Source of the DNA: Chloroflexia bacterium
GTDB lineage: Bacteria > Chloroflexota > Chloroflexia > Thermomicrobiales > UBA6265
Direction: 5' to 3'
DNA: 10,169 nucleotides
Assembly (NCBI GenBank): GCA_013696525.1
Contig: JACCYK010000156.1
Coordinates: 1 to 10,169 of the forward strand
The number at the start of each line of letters is the position of its first letter. The stretch's first letter is position 1. The notes under the pieces were generated by a model that had not been told where the DNA came from, did no database searches, and saw only the letters and a list, made by a program, of their open reading frames with translations. Below, piece after piece: positions 6,934 to 10,169 of this stretch. Made by a program: the position numbers and the translations under genes.

Positions 6934-6952
6934 CGAAGACCACCGGAACGGC

Positions 6953-7252
6953 CTACCCGCCCGGACCGCGATCAACCACGTCCGGGCCGGGAACCGGCCG
7001 GGTCGCGGCCGGTGCCTCCGTTCGCTCTCGGTTTTCTTGATTCCGGCGCTGGCTGGCGGTTTCCCACTCCCGATCCGCGGTGCTCATCCCGGTCAGACGA
7101 GTGCCCTCCCGTTCCGCCCCAAAGTCTCGCCCAGCGTCCCCGCCGGGTAGACTGTCACCGCCGCTCCGCTGATTTCGTTGCCGGCCGCGAAGATAGAGCA
7201 CCACGAGCGCGGCGATCACCACGATCACGATCAGATACCATGAGTCCGTCAT
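6953..7252 (-). CDS. small membrane-anchored protein with charged tail
   Basis: A 99-residue product of unknown function. Residues 6-21 (YLIVIVVIAALVVLYL) form one clear transmembrane helix immediately followed by RGRQRNQR, so by the positive-inside rule the tail should be cytoplasmic. The tail is hydrophilic and low in complexity. Residues 60-79 (DREWETASQRRNQENRERTE) are highly charged and probably helical, and the end is Pro/Gly-rich. ATG 7252 is supported by GGAGG 6 bases upstream on the minus strand. It lies 173 bases downstream of the MFS gene on the same strand, and the gap contains an AT-rich island, so a separate transcript is possible. The start signal and the abrupt hydrophobic-to-charged pattern make this real despite its size. 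Confidence 0.7.
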   Translation of the reverse strand: MTDSWYLIVIVVIAALVVLYLRGRQRNQRSGGDSLPGGDAGRDFGAEREGTRLTGMSTADREWETASQRRNQENRERTEAPAATRPVPGPDVVDRGPGG

Positions 7253-7333
7253 CGGGAACCTCCGATCAATACTGGCGTGGCGAGGACGGTAGATGACCCG
7301 GGGCGGGACGAGCGAGGGATCAACTCGAACTCT

Positions 7334-7371
7334 AACAAAGGAACGAGTGCAATACCACTTTGTTCATTGCA
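7334..7371 (-). repeat. interlocked inverted repeats in an AT-rich island
   Basis: AACAAAG (7334-7340) is complementary to CTTTGTT (7358-7364), and TGCAAT (7348-7353) to ATTGCA (7366-7371), so the two repeats cross each other. Read on the minus strand the loops are 1, 4 and 7 bases, a sterically reasonable H-type pseudoknot. GGAACG also occurs twice (7340-7345 and 7372-7377). The island is markedly less GC-rich than its surroundings and lies 82 bases upstream of the small membrane protein start. It may be RNA structure, overlapping operators or chance. Confidence 0.35.
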
Positions 7372-7425
7372 GGAACGTGAGTCTCCCTACCGCGGCGCGG
7401 AAGCTGGGGCCGGCGGGCAAGCGTA

Positions 7426-8682
7426 TCAGGCGCCGGCTTCCTCCGGCACGGGGATGCCGCGGACGATGACGAGGTAGACGAGCAGGGCGGCGGCGCCAAG
7501 GGCGGCGATCACGATCGCCATCGGCAGGGCGGTCTCCTCGCCGGCGACACCGACGAGGGGCGCCGCGATGGCGCCAAACGTGTATTGCAGCAGGCCGAGC
7601 AGGGCCGAGGCGCTGCCGGCGACGGTGGGATGGGCGGCGATGGCCAAGGCGGTCGCGTTCGGCAAGATGAAGCCGAGGCTGGCGACGACGAGGAACAGGG
7701 CACCCAGCACCGGCCCCAGGCCGCCGTCGAAGACACCGATCACCAACAGGAGCAGGATGCCGCCGCCGGCGTTGGCGATGATGCCGCCCGCCAGCAGCCG
7801 CTTGAGCGGAACCCGGCCGATCAGCAAGCCATTGATCTGGCTGGCGACGATGATGCCGAGGGCGTTGACCCCGAACATCAGGCTGAAAAGTTGGGGCGAG
7901 ACGCCGTAGATCGCCTGCAGGACGAAGGGCGAGCCGGCGATGTAGGCGAACATGGCGGCGATCGCCAGGCCCAATGCCGCCGCGTAGCCGATGAACGAGC
8001 GGTCCGTGGCCAGCCGGCGGAAGGTGCGCAGGGTGCCGGCCAGACCGCCGCCTTGGCGTCGAGCCGGGGGTAACGGCTCCCGGATGCCGAGGAAGCCGGC
8101 GAGGAAGAGCAGCACCCCGATGATGGCGAGGACGACGAAGACCCCCCGCCAGGAGGTGACGCGGAGCACCTGGCCACCGATCAGCGGGGCCAGGATGGGG
8201 GCCAGGCCGTTGATCAACATCAGGAGGGAGAAGAACCGGGCGGCGGCCCGCCCGCTGTGCAGGTCGCGGACGATGGCGCGGCCGATGACGATGCCGGCGG
8301 CGCCGGTAAACCCCTGGGCGAACCGGAGGCCGATCAGGACGTAGATATTCGGCGCCACCGCACAGAGCAGCGAGACGATCGCGAAGCCAGCCAGACCGAT
8401 CAGCAACGGCGGCCGCCGGCCGTAGGCATCGCTGAGGGGACCGGCGACGAGTTGGCCGATGGCAAGGCCGAGCAAGCAGGCGCTGAGGGTGAGCTGAATT
8501 TGGGAAGCGCCGGTGTCGAAATCAGTCAGCAGGGCGGGCAGGCCCGGCAGGTACATATCGATCGCGAGCGGGCCGAAGGCGCTCAGCGCCCCCAGGATGA
8601 CGACCAGCCGCGCCCGCGCCGCGCCCGATGGCTGAACCGTTGCCGCCGGCGCCGCTTGTTCATTGCTTGCCGGATCAGGCAA
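7426..8682 (-). CDS. Bcr/CflA family MFS drug efflux transporter
   Basis: A proton-driven major facilitator of the 12-helix drug-efflux type, in the inner membrane. With a TTG start at 8682 it has 418 residues. Family signatures are AIDMYLPGLPALL at 40-52 in the first helix and loop, motif A GPLSDAYGRRPP at 81-92, and RFAQGFTGAAGIVIGRAIVRD at 120-140. The remainder alternates hydrophobic segments around a central polar loop (EPLPPARRQGG). The frame is open to an ATG at 8742, but that start lies 68 bases inside the acetamidase gene and has no ribosome site. TTG 8682 overlaps the acetamidase stop in the sequence TTGCCTGA, which suits translational coupling, though it too lacks a clear Shine-Dalgarno. 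Substrate is unknown; such pumps export drugs, metabolites or amino-acid derivatives. Its neighbour suggests an amide-related compound, which is inference. Confidence 0.9.
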   Translation of the reverse strand: MPDPASNEQAAPAATVQPSGAARARLVVILGALSAFGPLAIDMYLPGLPALLTDFDTGASQIQLTLSACLLGLAIGQLVAGPLSDAYGRRPPLLIGLAGFAIVSLLCAVAPNIYVLIGLRFAQGFTGAAGIVIGRAIVRDLHSGRAAARFFSLLMLINGLAPILAPLIGGQVLRVTSWRGVFVVLAIIGVLLFLAGFLGIREPLPPARRQGGGLAGTLRTFRRLATDRSFIGYAAALGLAIAAMFAYIAGSPFVLQAIYGVSPQLFSLMFGVNALGIIVASQINGLLIGRVPLKRLLAGGIIANAGGGILLLLVIGVFDGGLGPVLGALFLVVASLGFILPNATALAIAAHPTVAGSASALLGLLQYTFGAIAAPLVGVAGEETALPMAIVIAALGAAALLVYLVIVRGIPVPEEAGA

Positions 8683-9580
8683 GCCAGTGCTTCGCCAGCC
8701 GGCAGACCATCGTGTAGGCCGGGTTGAAGACGTTGCCGACATCGTAGCGGACGGTCTGGCCGAGGACGTGGCTGGCGGTCAGCGGATCGAAGCCGTACTC
8801 GGCGATCATCCAGTCCAGCAGCTCGGTCGTGGCGTGCTGCAGCGCCTGGTCGAGCGGCCGGGCGTTGCCGAGGGTGAAGAGATCGGTCTCGTTCTCGCCC
8901 CGCGGCCAGGCGATCGGCCAACCCTGACACACGTTAACCGTGAGCTCGATCTCGAAGCTGGTCTCCACCCCGGTGCCGACGATCTCACCGCAGCCCTGGG
9001 TGGCGTGGCCATCGCCCAGGTGAAACAGGGCGCCGGCGACCGCGACCGGGAAATAGGCGGTGACGCCGGGGCCGAAGCCGCGATAGTCCATGTTGCCGCC
9101 GTGCGGACCGCTGGTAGCGGTCGAAATCGCCTGGCCGCCGGCGGGAGCGACGCCGAAGCAGCCGATCATCGGCGCCAGGGGCAGCACGAAATCGGCCAGG
9201 CGGGCCGGCGGATCATGGAGCCGGACCGTGCTGGTGGGACGGTCAATCGTCCAGATCGCGCGCGATGACTCCGGCAAGTCGGGCACCCGGTGCGGCTCGA
9301 CCACGGTCGTCGCCAGCGACGAGCGGGTCCAGCCATCGGCCCGGTTCGGCGTCATGCGGACGATGGTGATCGCCAGGGCGTCGCCCGGCTCGGCGCCCTC
9401 GACATAAAAGGGTCCGGTCATCGGGTTGCCGCCGGTCGCGACCTTTTCGCCATGCTCGTCCCAGCCGTTGGCATCGACGGTGGTGGTGATGACGCTGTCG
9501 CCAGCGGCGATCCGCAACACGGGCTCATGCGAGCCGATGGTGCTGAAATAGTGGTCGGGCTGGAATTGGTGAATGGTCAC
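8675..9580 (-). CDS. acetamidase/formamidase family protein
   Basis: A cytoplasmic amide hydrolase of the FmdA/AmdA family, whose members release ammonia from formamide, acetamide or similar small amides. The 301-residue product shows the family landmarks in order: HEPVLRIAAGDSV at 18-30, TTVDANGWDEHG at 33-44, GNPMTGPFYVEGAEPGD at 51-67, GPHGGNMDYRG at 158-168 and FHLGDGHATQGCGE at 186-199. The usual QGDGE reads QGCGE, with Cys197 in place of Asp. The frame is open to 9967, but GTG 9580 follows AAGGAG 8 bases upstream and begins at the normal N-terminus; a TACAAT box lies just before. Its stop overlaps the exporter start by 8 bases, so both are probably one operon. Family is sure; whether this variant hydrolyses acetamide or formamide is not. 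Confidence 0.9.
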   Translation of the reverse strand: MTIHQFQPDHYFSTIGSHEPVLRIAAGDSVITTTVDANGWDEHGEKVATGGNPMTGPFYVEGAEPGDALAITIVRMTPNRADGWTRSSLATTVVEPHRVPDLPESSRAIWTIDRPTSTVRLHDPPARLADFVLPLAPMIGCFGVAPAGGQAISTATSGPHGGNMDYRGFGPGVTAYFPVAVAGALFHLGDGHATQGCGEIVGTGVETSFEIELTVNVCQGWPIAWPRGENETDLFTLGNARPLDQALQHATTELLDWMIAEYGFDPLTASHVLGQTVRYDVGNVFNPAYTMVCRLAKHWLA

Positions 9581-9604
9581 GCGCTCAACTCCTTGGTCGG
9601 CCGC

Positions 9605-9610
9605 ATTGTA
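9605..9610 (-). promoter_or_regulatory. -10 box of the acetamidase-exporter operon
   Basis: TACAAT on the minus strand, one base from consensus, would place the transcript start near 9598, about 18 bases before GTG 9580 and just ahead of the AAGGAG site. No good -35 hexamer is found at 16-18 bases, so an activator or another sigma factor may be involved. Confidence 0.4.
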
Positions 9611-9718
9611 AACGAAGCCGGACGTGGTTCCTGACCAAAACGCCGAATCACCGCATGGTGTCGCCTTGTCCACGGAGGCGGGTCCTGCCGCTCGGTCGTG
9701 CCCAGGGAGCCGACACGG

Positions 9719-9724
9719 TAGAAT
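9719..9724 (+). promoter_or_regulatory. -10 box for the right-edge secreted protein gene
   Basis: TAGAAT lies 51 bases before ATG 9776; transcription would start near 9731. The expected -35 position (9696-9701, TCGTGC) matches poorly, so support is modest. With the leftward TACAAT box it makes 9581-9775 a divergent promoter region. Confidence 0.3.
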
Positions 9725-9775
9725 CGGCCCGAACCACGGCCGGGCAATGCAACATCGTGAACGGAGCGTCGGGCC

Positions 9776-10169
9776 ATGTCCCTTTCTCGCGGATTCGTCC
9801 GGGTGACGTCCGTCCTGACAATCGCGCTCCTGGGCGCGGTTAGCTGGGGCGCTACCGTGATCGCCCAAGCAACGCCCACGGCCGGGGCCGCCGAGCAGTA
9901 CACGCCCGTGCTCCAGTCGGTGCCGTCGCCGCCGCGCTGGTTCGAAGGCAGCGATGGCCGCGTTCACCTCGTCTATGAACTATTCCTGGCCAACGCCTTT
10001 CCGGTACCAGTCTCTGTGACCACGGTCGAGGTGCTCGACGCCGGGTCGGAAGCGACGATCGCGACGCTGGAGGGCGCCGCGTTGACGGCGGCGATGTCGA
10101 CGCTAACCGCGCCGGCGACCCCCACGACGGAGCTGTCGCCCTCGACACTTGGCGTGGTGTGGTTCGACC
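9776..10169 (+). CDS. secreted protein, N-terminal part (cut by window end)
   Basis: The frame is open from ATG 9776 to the window end, 131 codons with no stop, so only the N-terminus is seen. Residues 1-32 form a signal peptide: basic SRGFVR, hydrophobic TSVLTIALLGAVSWGATVI, and an AQA cleavage site before TPTAG. The mature part reads VPSPPRWFEGSDGRVHLVYELFLANAF and then VPVSVTTVEVLDAG, suggesting a beta-sandwich-like extracellular domain. From memory, similar N-termini precede an M23-type peptidase domain in Thermomicrobia-like bacteria, but that part would lie outside the window and cannot be checked here. GGAGC (9763-9767) precedes the ATG by 8 bases. It diverges from the acetamidase gene, with both -10 candidates in the 195-base gap. 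Confidence 0.75.
   Translation, partial: MSLSRGFVRVTSVLTIALLGAVSWGATVIAQATPTAGAAEQYTPVLQSVPSPPRWFEGSDGRVHLVYELFLANAFPVPVSVTTVEVLDAGSEATIATLEGAALTAAMSTLTAPATPTTELSPSTLGVVWFD

Noticed and set aside
7585..8727. Two plus-strand frames (7585-8073, 8257-8727) opposite the exporter
   Set aside because: Their Asp/Gln/Gly/Ala-rich text is the reverse image of hydrophobic transporter codons; no start signal or domain is seen.
8683..8742. Exporter start at ATG 8742
   Set aside because: It lies wholly inside the acetamidase gene, has no ribosome site, and adds residues that are just a shifted frame of that gene.
9581..9967. N-terminal extension of the acetamidase to 9967
   Set aside because: It would overlap the divergent secreted-protein gene and lacks family residues; GTG 9580 has AAGGAG at good spacing.
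1..10169. CRISPR arrays, tRNA, rRNA, insertion sequences or attachment sites
   Set aside because: No regularly spaced repeats, cloverleaf, transposase or flanking direct repeats could be found by eye.

Overview
The window is GC-rich DNA from a bacterium. High G+C, frequent GTG/TTG starts, Ala/Gly/Arg-rich proteins and a secreted protein with an 'AQATPTAG' signal-peptide end all fit a Chloroflexota lineage close to the Thermomicrobia. That placement is inference from style, not from a marker gene.

Layout. Left edge: a possible 35-residue membrane peptide (73-180, +). It is followed by a MalY/PatB-type PLP C-S lyase (273-1439, +) and, 63 bases later, a 730-residue amylo-alpha-1,6-glucosidase/glycogen debranching-type enzyme (1503-3695, +). 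A TetR regulator (3717-4364, -) converges on that enzyme and diverges from a cupin protein (4475-5182, +). The divergent gap carries the best promoter in the window (TTGACG-17-TATGAT) and short palindromes suitable as operators. A 528-base stretch with no convincing intact gene (5183-5710) contains several hairpins. It leads into a GT4-type glycosyltransferase (5711-6817, +). A convergent gap with two compact palindromes separates this from a leftward block: a one-TM small protein (6953-7252, -), a Bcr/CflA-type MFS exporter (7426-8682, -) and an acetamidase/formamidase (8675-9580, -). The acetamidase stop overlaps the probable TTG start of the exporter, so these two are probably one operon. 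The right edge holds the start of a divergent secreted protein (9776 onwards, +), cut by the window end.

How the genes may work together. The TetR/cupin pair looks like a classic regulator-target unit. Acetamidase plus exporter looks like a small catabolism/efflux operon. The debranching enzyme and the GT4 glycosyltransferase are both carbohydrate genes and may share a storage- or protective-glucan role, but they are separated by the TetR/cupin unit.

Most unusual points: the cupin gene has two well-placed in-frame starts that would give a Tat-exported and a cytoplasmic form; an AT-rich island at 7334-7371 has two interlocked inverted repeats that fit an H-type pseudoknot on the minus strand; and the acetamidase carries a Cys where its family usually has Asp in the QGDGE motif. 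No mobile element, CRISPR array, tRNA or rRNA was seen, and no clearly new multi-gene system is evident.
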